A DNA stretch of 64,000 nt, from NCBI GenBank assembly GCA_011032825.1, contig JAADJZ010000025.1:558001-622000 (forward strand). The letters are read 5' to 3'. The position numbers and the translations under genes were made by a program. The DNA comes from Massariosphaeria phaeospora. Taxonomy: Eukaryota; Ascomycota; Dothideomycetes; Pleosporales. Of the stretch, positions 34,474 to 44,084 are shown piece by piece; the stretch's first letter is position 1, and the number at the start of each line of letters is the position of its first letter. The notes beneath the pieces were generated by a model. The model ran no database searches. It worked only from the letters and a program-made list of their open reading frames with translations, and was not told where the DNA came from.

Positions 34474-35566
34474 TCAACCTAACCGCACATCGATTGTCTC
34501 CGTCGCAAACCTGTCCCACTCGTCCGCGAAGACCCTCCCTAGCGCCTTGCGATACGCAATGCCGTCCTCCCACTCAATCCAGAGCACATTATAACAGCTA
34601 TACTTGAGCCCCTTACAGATCTTCGAAAACACATAACAAGCGTTCTCACAGTCTCTATGCGGATACGCCGACTCGGGCATATCGAAGGTAGTTTCCTCAT
34701 TCCAGGGCACTTCCATACGGCTGATAGCGATTAGTTCGCGGGGCTCGCTGAGGGGCCGCGGGCTCAGAGGCCGCAGCCTCCAATCTTGCAGCGAGGGCAC
34801 GTATTCGAAGAACGGCTGCGGAGTAATAGTATGGAGGTCCAGCATGCCGATCACAGCGCCGTTGGTGTCTTGGATATATGGGAGTTCGCGTGGACGAGTG
34901 GGACCCAGGCGGGTTTCAGACCACTGGATTCTCGCGGGCATGTGGCAAGTGTGGAAAGAAAGGATGGGGGACCAGCTGGTGTGGTCGGACGATGTCTGTG
35001 GCTGCCGTGCAGTCTGTGTCGGCTGCCAGAGGAACGGTACGGAATGCCGGAACTTGGAGCTGTAAGGAAGAAGATAGTCGTCGGCGTCGGTGTCGTGGTT
35101 ACGTGTTCGGGATGGTGGTAGTAGTGGTTGTTTACTCTGGCCCGATCATTTGTCGATACATTAGTCTTATAACATGTGATAACTGGGTGATTTCCCGACT
35201 GCTCTTTGAGTAATCGTCTTTGTCGACAATGTATTCGTGCAGCAGCCAGAGCCTTGTGTCGACTTCTGTGTCCCAGCCCAGCCAACTCCAACTCGGGAAC
35301 TGCTTCATGACATTTCCAGCGGCGTTGGTTCTTTGCTTAGCGGAGCTGATGGTCTTCCATAGTAGTGCTCCGTTGAGGAACACTTCTGGGAGGCTGTAGA
35401 GCATCCTGTTAGCTATAGCACGCCCCATGGCTGTAATGATGGCAGAGAAGGCTTTGAGCGCGTCTTCAGGAAAGGACAGCTGTCGGTTGTTGTATTTCTC
35501 CACTATTTGGCAGTATGCATCTAGATTGTGCCAGCGGGTGATTAAATGCGAGTCTTTCAGTTGCAT
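34474..35566 (-). pseudogene. HET-family protein, C-terminal half only
   Basis: Two exons (35566-35136 and 35059-34474), joined GA|C at a GTAAAC donor and TTACAG acceptor, form an open 338-aa frame. It matches the region after the HET domain in heterokaryon-incompatibility-type proteins: YNNRQLSFPEDALKAFSAII, LPEVFLNGALLW, FPSWSWLGWDTEV, SPILSFHTC and the terminal VLWIEWEDGIAYRKALGRVF. The defining N-terminal HET domain (ALSYVWG-like and WIDAICI-like motifs) was not found upstream; a TAA stops the frame about 70 nt above the Met. It is either a 5'-truncated relic or a stand-alone C-terminal protein. Next to it lies an ATPase fragment, so a rearrangement breakpoint nearby is likely. Confidence 0.7.
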
Positions 35567-36369
35567 CGGAATTGTCGGATATCGAGGTGTGGTGCCGTTC
35601 TCCTGGTGCGACTTTTTCCGACAGGACCAGAATTAGACTAAAATCACTGTTTGATGGTCAATCATCAGCAGCCTAAGCAAGTACCGGCCGCGATCTTCAC
35701 TGTTCTATAAGTTCGAGTTCAATTCGACCTGCCACCTGAAGTTATGCGAGCCCTTCCTCGACACAGAGCAGCCAAAGTCTTACCACACCCGTGGCTGGAC
35801 GTGCTAAGAATGGGAGCTCTCTCACATGTCAATGCGACGTTCATCCGCATCAATTCCAGATCCTTCGTCATGGCTGCCGCTGTGTGTACGAATCATGTCG
35901 AGACAAAATGTGCCCATGCTCACCCGCCAGCAATCCAGCTTTGCTACATGTTGTACGCCAACTGGTACGGATGTATGCTCTAACGAAGGCCTTGGAGTGG
36001 GCGAAGGCCATAAGGGCAATGGCAATAAGGGCGTAGGCGACAATGGCCTGAGCCGAAGATGAGGATGTGGGCGACTATAGCCTAAGCTGACGATGAGAAC
36101 TGAGCCATATTGTACGCTAACTGGTACGGATGTATACTTCAACAACGCTTCGCACCGCAACGAGACGTTGACAAGTGAACATGAGCTCTCTTCAAAGGTG
36201 ATTACCAAGCTCTGCAGCGGCTGCTGTGGCGGTGTTCAGGCGTAGTGTCGTGAGAATATCATGAATCAAATCTCCTCTGTTCAACTGGATATTAGATATT
36301 TAGAGATAAGAGAGAAACCCTAGAAAGCCACAGGCCTGAGGTTGACGAAGGCACAAAGCGGGGCTATGC
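35567..36369. other. Non-coding interval with a duplicated short segment
   Basis: 800 bp between the HET half and the ATPase relic. It carries two copies of a ~26-nt segment reading TTGTACGC.AACTGGTACGG, and GGCAATGGC/GCGAAGGC-like low-complexity units between them. No gene recognised. Confidence 0.4.
35950..36135. repeat. Short direct duplication (~26 nt, two copies)
   Basis: Copies begin near 35950 and 36110, 160 bp apart, same strand, differing at one or two bases (CCAACTGG versus CTAACTGG; ATGTATGC versus ATGTATAC). The changes seen are C/T and A/G transitions. Confidence 0.7.
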
Positions 36370-36763
36370 ATGCAGCGCGCACGTGCTCCTCCGGCCCGCC
36401 TCGGCCTCGCACTCGGGCTCATAAGACCGTCTACAACATCATGCAGCGTAGCGTTCCCCCACGACATCAAATGCAGCGTCTTCTCGCGCCAAATCATCAC
36501 CGGCATGATGCCTGACTATTCAAGGACCAAGGACCTGTACGCCAACAAGTTCCATTTCTGCGCCGTTGCGCTCAGCGCGCTAGTCGTATTTCCGTGCGTG
36601 TATATCCCGGGCTTCAACGACAAAGTGTTCCAAATGAAGCTGATTACGTGGGAGTGGGCGCTCGCGGTTGGCGCGGTGTTTATCTTTGTGGCGGGTATGG
36701 AGGCGTGGAAGAGAAAGTTTGCGCGAGCAGCTCGGAGCCTCTTGGAACTTTCGTTGATCGATA

Positions 36764-36802
36764 CCGTGTTGGCGCGCGTAGCGCCTCCATTCGCGTAACG
36801 CC
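36764..36802 (+). repeat. Left terminal inverted repeat of pogo element
   Basis: 39 bp, exact reverse complement of 38863-38901; the next base differs. The adjoining TA at 36762-36763 is the target duplication. Confidence 0.95.
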
Positions 36803-36861
36803 TCACCAACATCAAAACAACAATCCTTCACCATACTTCGACACGCGATAACTCCATCAAT

Positions 36862-38748
36862 ATGGAACCGATTCAAGCTGCGATCGAAAACATCGAATCG
36901 CGCGAAGAAGGCGCATCTTTTTCATATAGAAAAGTCGCCGATCAGTTCGACCTAGAACATTCTACACTGCGGCGGAGGCACCAGGGGTTGCAGGCTACGC
37001 GTGCAACCAAGGCACTGAATCAACGAAAACTCAACCCACGACAAGAGAAGGAGCTTGTACGATACATTGAAGGCTTAACAGAGCAAGGGCTACCTCCTAC
37101 GCGCGAAATGATACAGAATTTCGCGTCTTCTGTGGCGGAATCAGCAGTCTCGAAGGCCTGGGTTTCGCGATTTCTAACGCGAAACAAAACCAATCTTACA
37201 TCCAAATGGACAACTGGAATAGATCGCAATCGTCACAAAGCTGACACTAAGGATAAATACCGCCTGTACTTTGATCTACTTCATAGCAAGATGCGAGAGT
37301 ACGACGTTGACGCGGAGGACGTGTACAATATGGACGAAAAAGGCTTCCTCATCGGCATTACAGCGCGCTCAAAACGAGTATTTTCCAAGGCAGTGTGGGA
37401 GCGTAAGGAACGTACAGCTGCACTCCAGAATAGCTCCCGTGAATGGATTACGGTTATAGCTTGTGTTTGTGCTGATGGGAAAGCGCTGCCTCCGGCTGTT
37501 ATCTACGAAGGAAAACAGAGGCTTCAAAGCTCATGGTTAGAGGACGTGGAAGCAGGAAAACACCAGGTTTTCTTTGCCAATTCACCCTCCGGATGGTCAA
37601 ACAATGACCTCGGGCTAGCATGGCTTGAGCAGGTGTTTGACCGAAGCACGAAGAAGAAAGCGCGGCGGAGGTGGCGCCTCCTTATCCTTGATGGCCACGC
37701 ATCTCATCTTACCATGGATTTTATTAATTATTGCAACGCTAATAAGATTCTTCTCGCTGTCTTTCCCTCTTATTCAACTCACAGCCTTCAGCCACTTGAT
37801 GTGGTGTTGTTCTTGCCGCTCTCGACTTCCTATTTGAAGGAACTTACACTGCACCTTCACCGCTTCCAAGGCCTTATTGGAGTTAAGAAAGGCGACTTCT
37901 TTCCAATATTCTAGGCTGCCTGGATGTCCACCTTTAAGGAGGAAACTGTGCGCAAGTCTTTTGAAGCTACAGGCATCATTCTCGCCAATGCAGACGCTAT
38001 CCTAAAACGCTTCAAAAGCACAACTTCGGAGCAAGATAAGAGCCCAACCCTAGAGCTAGAGGGTGATAGGAGTACTTGGAAACAGCTTCGTCAATTGTTT
38101 AATGTTGCTGTAAAGGATACAGCCGCAACAGAAGCGCAGCGGTTGAGTTCATCACTTCATTCGCTGCAGGTGCAGAACGAGCTACTACACCACGAAAATA
38201 AGGGCTTACGCGACGCTCTTACAGTCAAAAAGAAACACAAGAAGAAAAGTAAGGTCTTAGACTTGCAGCAGCGTCAAGAATATCATGGTAGTGCGGTGTT
38301 CTGGAGTCCTAGGAAAGTGAGAGAAGCACGCGCGCGCGAAGTCGTGAAACAGAGAGATGCAGAGTTAGAAAAATTACAGAAAACAGAGGCAAGACAGCTA
38401 AAAGAGGCTACAACCTTATATAAAAAGCAGCAGCAAGAAGAAGCAAAGGCGGAGCGACAAAGGGTTAAGGAGACAAGAGAGAAAGAGAGGGCTACAAGGG
38501 CTGCAGAACTTCAAGCGTCCCGAGCAAGCAAACAACAAGAAAAAGACGCCGCAAACGCTAGAAAATCTCTACAATTGGTCCAAAGAGGCAAGAGGCCAGC
38601 TTCAAAACAAAAAATCCTAAAAAATCGAAGCAAGGCGCGTGTTGTAGAGGCTGCAAGTGGTGAGGAGGCCGCATTGGCCGCACCAGAGCCATCCCCTAAG
38701 GTGACTACGCGCGGCCGCAGCGTCTGCCTCCCATCAAAATTCAAGTAG
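36862..38748 (+). pseudogene. Pogo/Fot1 transposase with one in-frame TAG
   Basis: DNA-binding and DDE transposase of the CENP-B/pogo group. Residues 1-60 form a psq-type helix-turn-helix (YRKVADQFDLEHSTLRRR), then a CENP-B-type HTH (PTREMIQNFA, KAWVSRFLTRNK). The DDE_1 core has acidic residues in VYNMDEKGFLIG, LILDGHASH and HSLQPLDVV. The frame continues to a Lys/Glu/Gln-rich coiled tail ending LPSKFK. A single TAG at 37912-37914 follows FFPIF and precedes AAWMSTF, where relatives have Trp. TGG to TAG is a C-to-T change in a CpA context on the other strand, the RIP signature. There is no frameshift. Confidence 0.9.
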
Positions 38749-38862
38749 CCCAAGTTAATTGCATGTATTAATAGTCTATTCCACTATAATCTATCGTGAT
38801 AATAGCTACTGTAGGTGGCTGTACAGCCTCATCTTTGCAAAGGCCGCGATGCTGCTTAGTGG

Positions 38863-38901
38863 GGCGTTACGCGAATGGAGGCGCTACGCGCGCCAACACG
38901 G
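38863..38901 (-). repeat. Right terminal inverted repeat of pogo element
   Basis: 39 bp, exact reverse complement of the left terminus, followed by TA at 38902-38903. Confidence 0.95.
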
Positions 38902-38920
38902 TATGACTCTTAATGTGTAA

Positions 38921-39769
38921 GCCCACAAAATGGCCACCCATTCAGCTTCCGCTGAATACAAATGAGGCTCCCCTTGAGCATCCGCGCGAACTTTTATACC
39001 TTAATGTGCAAGCGCGCATTCGGATTGTTCGCTGAGGATAAGCGAGAGCCGAATCCAGGAGGCGAGGGGAAAAGGGGCTTGCTGGACTTGAAGCAGGGGT
39101 TTCTCACCTTTGCGAGGATGTTGAGTCGGACGACGAGTTTGGGAATGGCAACTATGAGGGATTCTGGAATCTCGGAGAGGGATGAGGCGTGAGAGGTGGT
39201 GTTCTCTCACGGAAATGGACTCTCAGGAACCAAAGAGATGAATCTGCGCATCTCTAAAAGAATTTATCTAACGTAGTATTTCTATATACAGTGTTTACTT
39301 AATTCTATAAGACATAAGATTAAATCTAAGTAGTAGATAGGGCTTTAGTTACAGAGTTACAACGTAGCGTGTTTAGCCTTAGTTCTAGAGATCTCTTTTC
39401 TACCAAGAGGGTGTTGTGGTGGGCAAGTTTGGTGGGTGATAGTCGATTGGTTGGGAGGTGTAGAAAGCGATATGTGACTCACCAAGGCCAACCACTGTTC
39501 AGGCGCCAATGACAAAATATTTAGGATCGCAGTATAAGAGTCATGGTGCTTATTCGGAACCTCTTGACTCAGAAGAAGATCATTGAACAAGTATGACTGT
39601 GCGCCCATCTTAGGATATATAACGCAGCTCGTATCCGCTTCTTCCCTTCTTCGGACCGCGAACGCATCGAAGCAACCCGGCAGCATAAGATCCACGAATA
39701 CTTCCGGAAAGCAACACACATCCAACACCCAGAATATCTACGTACCAATAAGTACGCCCAAATCCTGCA
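38921..39769. other. AT-rich intergenic interval
   Basis: About 850 bp downstream of the pogo insertion. 39240-39360 is AT-rich with many TA steps, like decayed repeat DNA. The plus frame 38962-39192 and the minus frame 39357-39728 have no domain. One copy of a dispersed 21-nt motif begins at 38976. Confidence 0.4.
38976..38996 (+). repeat. Dispersed short motif, copy A
   Basis: GAGCATCCGCGCGAACTTTT followed by A. Similar 20-22 nt segments occur at 42894 and 53623 on the same strand. All three are in intergenic DNA. Confidence 0.55.
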
Positions 39770-40168
39770 ATGTCCCCCGCTGGCACCACCTCCACCGCCG
39801 CAACCAGCACCAGCGGTCCCACTAACGCCGAAACGGCCGTCTCCTTCGCCGCGCTCATCCTCGCCGACGAATCCCTCGCGATCACGCCCGAGAAGCTCCA
39901 AACCCTGCTCAAGGCCGCAGGCATCCACGACATTGAACCCATCTGGACCACTCTCTTCGCCAACGCACTCAAGGGCAAGGACGTCAAGGGTATCCTTACC
40001 ACAACGGCCACGACCTCGGCGCCTGAGGTCGGCGGGCCGGGGAAGGTTGGGAAGAAGACGCATGGGGAGCCTGATGATGAGAAGACGGGGGATGACGATG
40101 GAGAGAATGGCGATTCTGAGGACGAGGATGGGGATGGTGAGGGGGGGTTTGGCGGGTTGTTTGATTGA
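39770..40168 (+). CDS. Acidic ribosomal stalk protein P1-like, divergent
   Basis: Resembles the P1 protein of the 60S ribosomal stalk, which recruits translational GTPases. Single exon, 132 aa. The P1 N-terminal dimerisation domain is well conserved ([51 protein letters not shown]). It is unusual in three ways: a Thr/Ser-rich N-terminal extension of about 20 residues; no Ala/Gly-rich hinge; and an Asp/Glu/Gly tail ending EGGFGGLFD instead of the near-invariant MGFGLFD. The start AATGTC has no strong competitor. It may be an extra paralogue, possibly a retrocopy because it has no intron; a normal P1 gene is expected elsewhere. Confidence 0.82.
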   Translation: MSPAGTTSTAATSTSGPTNAETAVSFAALILADESLAITPEKLQTLLKAAGIHDIEPIWTTLFANALKGKDVKGILTTTATTSAPEVGGPGKVGKKTHGEPDDEKTGDDDGENGDSEDEDGDGEGGFGGLFD

Positions 40169-40889
40169 AGCGGTGGGGCGATGGAGATGGAGATGGAGGG
40201 TAGATACGGTGATGCAGGAAGTGGGCGGTTTGGGAGTTTTGCGACCTTGCTGTAGACAACGGATAATGCAAGGTTTTTCTTCCAATGTCGTGTGTTCTCA
40301 GTGCAATGTGTATGGAGCTTGATACGGCTCACTTGTCCCGACAGCTGGCTGTTGGCAATGAGCTCGTCAAGTTGGGTGCGAAGCCTACCTATTGATCCAC
40401 TGGACACGGTATACAGAGCGCAACTTGAAGATGGCTGGTCGCTAAGGGAAAGCCTGAAGAGAGTTGTGGGTCCGGAAACTTGGAGTACAACAATCAGACG
40501 GCACACAACAATAGAAAAAAAGCTTTGACTTACTTGCCTGGAATAGTTCCAACCTGTAGAATGCGCGGTAGAACTGCATGAATAGTCCGAGATGTCTAGG
40601 GCGTAGGTGGGTAGGAGTTAATCGGTCAAAGATATCCTTGCAAGGAAGACTGTTGAACGGGCTATAGCGTCCATCTGACAAGATAATTTGCTTAAAGAGG
40701 TAGGAGAGAAGCAGAAAGAAAAAACAATGTACGAAGGAAGACATGCAGAGAGAAAACAGAATACGCAGAAAATCACATCTATCTCACCAAGCACGCTTAC
40801 CTTCCACCCGACACCTTGAAATACTAGCCTCGCTAAACATCTCTTTCCTCCAAACCCCCATCCGTCAACACAACCAACCCACTCATAGA
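40169..40889. other. Convergent intergenic region
   Basis: 720 bp between the P1-like stop and the S33 hydrolase stop. Frames 40292-40528 (+), 40442-40744 (-) and 40618-40935 (-) lack domains. No repeats recognised. Confidence 0.4.
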
Positions 40890-42633
40890 CTATTGTTTCG
40901 AAATTGTCATGAACGGCACCACATCCGGCTGGCACGTAGTATCCTTCGGCGGCAGCGATGCATCCGCCATGTACGCCAACGTGTAATCGTCAATACATCT
41001 CGACCCGCTCGCCCCATGACCCGTAGCATCCTGCGCCAGAACCACGGAGCCCGGGAACCGCGCCGAGCTCTTGTGAGCGCTTACCAATGGTGTGATGGGG
41101 TCGCGGAGGTTATTGACAAACAGGATCGGCGTTAACGTCTGCGTGCCGGCGGCGGGGAAACCTGGCAAGTTCAGTTAGCAATCGATCGTTTTTGGATCGG
41201 GGAGCCTGGCTGCGAAATGTGTGAAGGGGTTGGGTCACGGCTTACCTGGGAACTGCTGCGATTGCGGTGGTGTAATGTTTACTCCAGCGCAGTTCATGAG
41301 GTTCGCTAGCGCAACAGTCGGGCCACCATAATGACTCTCTTTGATGTAAGCTTCTCTCGTGCCTAGAAAATCCTGGAACGTCTTGATCGGGTAGTTGGTG
41401 TGGGCATCGATGCAAACGATGAGTTTGAATACGTCCTTCGGGGGTTGTATTGGTGGGTACTCACGCACAACACGAGCAAATGCAGCGCCGTCACCATTCT
41501 CGATTGCAGCAAACCCCCTGGCTAATTTAGGAAACATGGTCAAGGGCTCGTACGTTGCGCGGAAAGCCCACTGCATGACTGCAGTCTCCGTAATGATCTC
41601 GGGCTGCTTTAGAAGTGGGTCAGACGGTTCTGCAACGATAAGTGGGGACTCGCGCAGACTTCGTAAGGCAGCGAGGTATCGAGTTTCCATTTCTTCAGGG
41701 GTTGTCGAGTTTCCGTAGAAAGCACACTGCTCGGGCCCACCTTTGTGGCAATACTCGAAGAAACTGCGGAAGGCGGCATCGGTGTCGGAAATTGAAGATT
41801 GATATGCCCCAGTATAGTATTCCGCACTGTCCATGTTGGAGGCAAGAATCATGCGGCCGACACGGTCGGGGAACAGAGCAGCGAACGTTTGGCCAAGGGT
41901 AGTTCCATAGCTGACGCCGTAGTAATTTAGAAGAGCTTTGCCTTCTAATCCCTTCTGCGCATGGTTGAGATCGATGAAGTGGGCCATGTCTTGGGTAACG
42001 GCCACGGTACCGGCGTACTTTGCCTCGGTCTCCGCGTTGGCCTTGGTGCAGAATTCGTCATATGCCTTCGAGGCCATGTAGGATTCAGATAGCGGGGCGG
42101 TCATGGCCATTTCCGTGTAATTGGGCCTGTGTCTTGCCAGCTCACCTGGGAAACAGCTGAGTGCGGGACCGCTGCGGTTGACGCCACGTGGGTCGAAGCT
42201 GATCAAATTGTAATCGGAGCCAAGGACCTCGAGGATATACTCTGCTTGCAATTCATTGTTGACATAGCCAATGCCACCAATGCCGGGGCCTCCAGGATTG
42301 AAGAGAATGTCTTGAGTAGACTCGTTGTACGAAGTCCACTTGGTGAAAGCAATGTTCGTCGTACCAGCGTTAGGGTTAGCGTAATCAAGAGGAACTTGCA
42401 GCAGAGCGCAGGTGGCCTGACGCTCGTCGAAGCACGGAAGCCATTTCAGCTCTGGTGAAGCTTCCATCTTGAAATTGTTAGCAACTGAGCCGTTTCGTAA
42501 CTCTATAACAAGCATCACTTACATCAAAATGGTCATATACCATTCCGCTCGTTCCATACCCCCTCACCACAGGACGTGCCGCCACAACGGCCATCAACCC
42601 CCCCACGACAGCGAAGCAAGTAAACCAGACCAT
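40890..42633 (-). CDS. Secreted alpha/beta hydrolase, peptidase S33 / TAP-like
   Basis: Likely secreted serine aminopeptidase-like hydrolase (tripeptidyl/prolyl aminopeptidase relatives). Three exons (42633-42523, 42467-41246, 41161-40890) give 534 aa. A hydrophobic N-terminus (MVWFTCFAVVGGLMAVVAAR) acts as signal peptide. The core shows LQVPLDYANP, ILFNPGGPGIGG, SFDPRGVNRSGP and the nucleophile elbow GVSYGTTLG (Ser). The TAP-like C-terminal domain supplies the catalytic Asp (LFVNNLRDPITP) and His (ATGHGASGSRCID). Both introns have CTAAC branch sites. Substrate unknown. Confidence 0.92.
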
Positions 42634-42640
42634 ATCGGAG

Positions 42641-42676
42641 GGTTAGGAGGAAGGTTAGGAGGAAGGTTGGGCGGAA
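42641..42676. repeat. 12-bp tandem repeat, three units
   Basis: GGTTAGGAGGAA twice, then the variant GGTTGGGCGGAA. It begins 7 nt upstream of the S33 hydrolase start codon, so on the coding strand it is a pyrimidine-rich leader with repeated CCTAACC. Confidence 0.85.
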
Positions 42677-42766
42677 GTAGGGCTAGTTAGGAGGACGGCA
42701 GGAGGTTGTCTGCAGCTCTGGATGCACCACCCTGATAGCGTTTAGCAAATAATGTAAGCTTTCTTG

Positions 42767-42794
42767 GTTTGTGTGTGTGTGTGTGTGTGTGTGT
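42767..42794. repeat. (GT)n microsatellite
   Basis: About 13 GT units in the upstream region of the S33 hydrolase gene. Confidence 0.9.
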
Positions 42795-42893
42795 AAAGAG
42801 ATGAAGAGATAAGGAGGACGAAAGAAGCGAAGGTTTTATAGGAGTCAACTCGATGAACCGTGGTCCTGAGAGGCTCTACAAAACGAAGCACCT

Positions 42894-42913
42894 CAGCATT
42901 CGCGCAAACTTTA
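42894..42913 (+). repeat. Dispersed short motif, copy B
   Basis: CAGCATTCGCGCAAACTTTA, close to the motif at 38976 and 53623. Confidence 0.55.
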
Positions 42914-44084
42914 ATACATGCCAGACTGCAAAAGTTCTCTCATGGTGATTGTCGGGGGAATCACGTTGCGTCTTGTCCATGGACGTCAAGTCACATTTTT
43001 TTGGGTCCCTAATCATAGCAAGATACTCATTGGATCCCTTGTGTTTGGTATCGTCTTAGATGAACAGGGTGCTGCGTAAGGCTTCTCGTCCGTTGGGCCA
43101 ACGCATGGGCGATATGATACATCTTCCCGCGGTTCTAGACCATGGAATCATAATTCTTCGACCTCTTGTATCTTATGGAAGCGTCGTGGTTCGGATTGTT
43201 CTGCCCATCTATAGGAAAATTTCTTCGCACAAGGCCACTCCATAGTTTATGGAGCATCGTTTTGGGGTTTTGAGCAATCTCCGCACCGCGGTTGCGCTGC
43301 ATGTGCTGTATGGAAGTAGAAAATCATCGTTGCGAATCATACCTGTTACGCTTGATATTGTTGGGTAGTCAGCATAGGTAGCAAAGGACTGGAAAACTCT
43401 AATCGACCAATTCATTGTTCGCCGTGTCGCCGTCTTCGTGATAATTGATATTGTAAGGGACAAACTCCTCTTCAGTCTTGATGTTCTCGGCACCGCAAAC
43501 GACGCCACCAAATTCCAAGACTGGACCGTTCTCCTACCTAGTAGCCGGAATACAGGGGCAAACCGACTGGCATACCAAAGAATAGGTTGCAACCTGCCGT
43601 CTCGTTAGGGTGGACATGCCGGGGATGGTTCGTATAAGGTTAAGTTCGGATAGTCGTCCCTGTGAATGCTTGCTGCTGTCGCTGTTCGAGATACTGGAGT
43701 TCCATGGCCTATCCCACGGAGACTACTCAATCACAGTTGCTGATGGATGGGTCCGGGGCCAGACGATGGTCTTACAGTCCGCTGAACGTGGTTTCTTCTT
43801 CTGACTCTTTCCAGACGCAACTGCGCTCAAGGGCATGTTCGTGAACAGTGTGGTAGCCAAAGTTCGTGTCGCGGTACGTTGGCGTGGTGTTGGTGTTGGT
43901 GAAGTCGTGATTCGGTTCTCGAAACGAGGAAGGCCAGGCGCTGACGTCACGGCGCTACGTGCCCTCACCCTCACTAGCCCTCATCGTCCTCAACGGTGGA
44001 CGCTCAAAACTCCACCATCCGCGCCACACCACTGCTACAGACAACCCATCCGAACCCTCTCCAGACACATAACACCGCCGCAAA

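Larger units (their letters stand above)
36764..38901 (+). mobile_element. Tc1/mariner-pogo (Fot1-like) DNA transposon
   Basis: Complete 2138-bp element. Its termini are perfect 39-bp inverted repeats at 36764-36802 and 38863-38901 (starting CCGTGTTGGCGCGCGTAGCG), flanked by a TA duplication at 36762-36763 and 38902-38903. It encodes one transposase in the + direction. Size, TA target and TIR length fit fungal Fot1/pogo elements. Identical TIRs suggest a recent insertion or little decay. The element sits in the tail of the ATPase relic. Confidence 0.95.
36370..38920 (+). pseudogene. C-terminal fragment of an ENA-like P-type ATPase, split by a pogo transposon
   Basis: The frame from 36370 encodes the last membrane region of a type IID (Na+/K+-exporting, ENA-like) P-type ATPase: DLYANKFHFCAVALSALVVF, PCVYIPGFNDKVF and ITWEWALAVGAVFIFVAGME, then AWKRKFARAA. 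The catalytic domains are absent, so the gene is 5'-truncated. A TA-flanked transposon interrupts codon 131 (GAT). Reading across the empty site (36763 to 38904) gives GAT ATG ACT CTT AAT GTG TAA, so the original stop was at 38918-38920. The fragment therefore predates the insertion, and the transposon removed only the last few residues. Confidence 0.75.
42677..44084. other. Divergent intergenic region
   Basis: 1.4 kb between divergently transcribed genes. It contains the GT microsatellite and dispersed-motif copy B (42894). The minus frame 43209-43592 (127 codons) and plus frame 43610-43804 have no domain. The start of the frame 43835-44563 overlaps the downstream gene in another phase and is a shadow. 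Confidence 0.4.

Noticed and set aside
43209..43592. 127-codon minus frame
   Set aside because: No recognisable domain, no splice partners and no supporting context.
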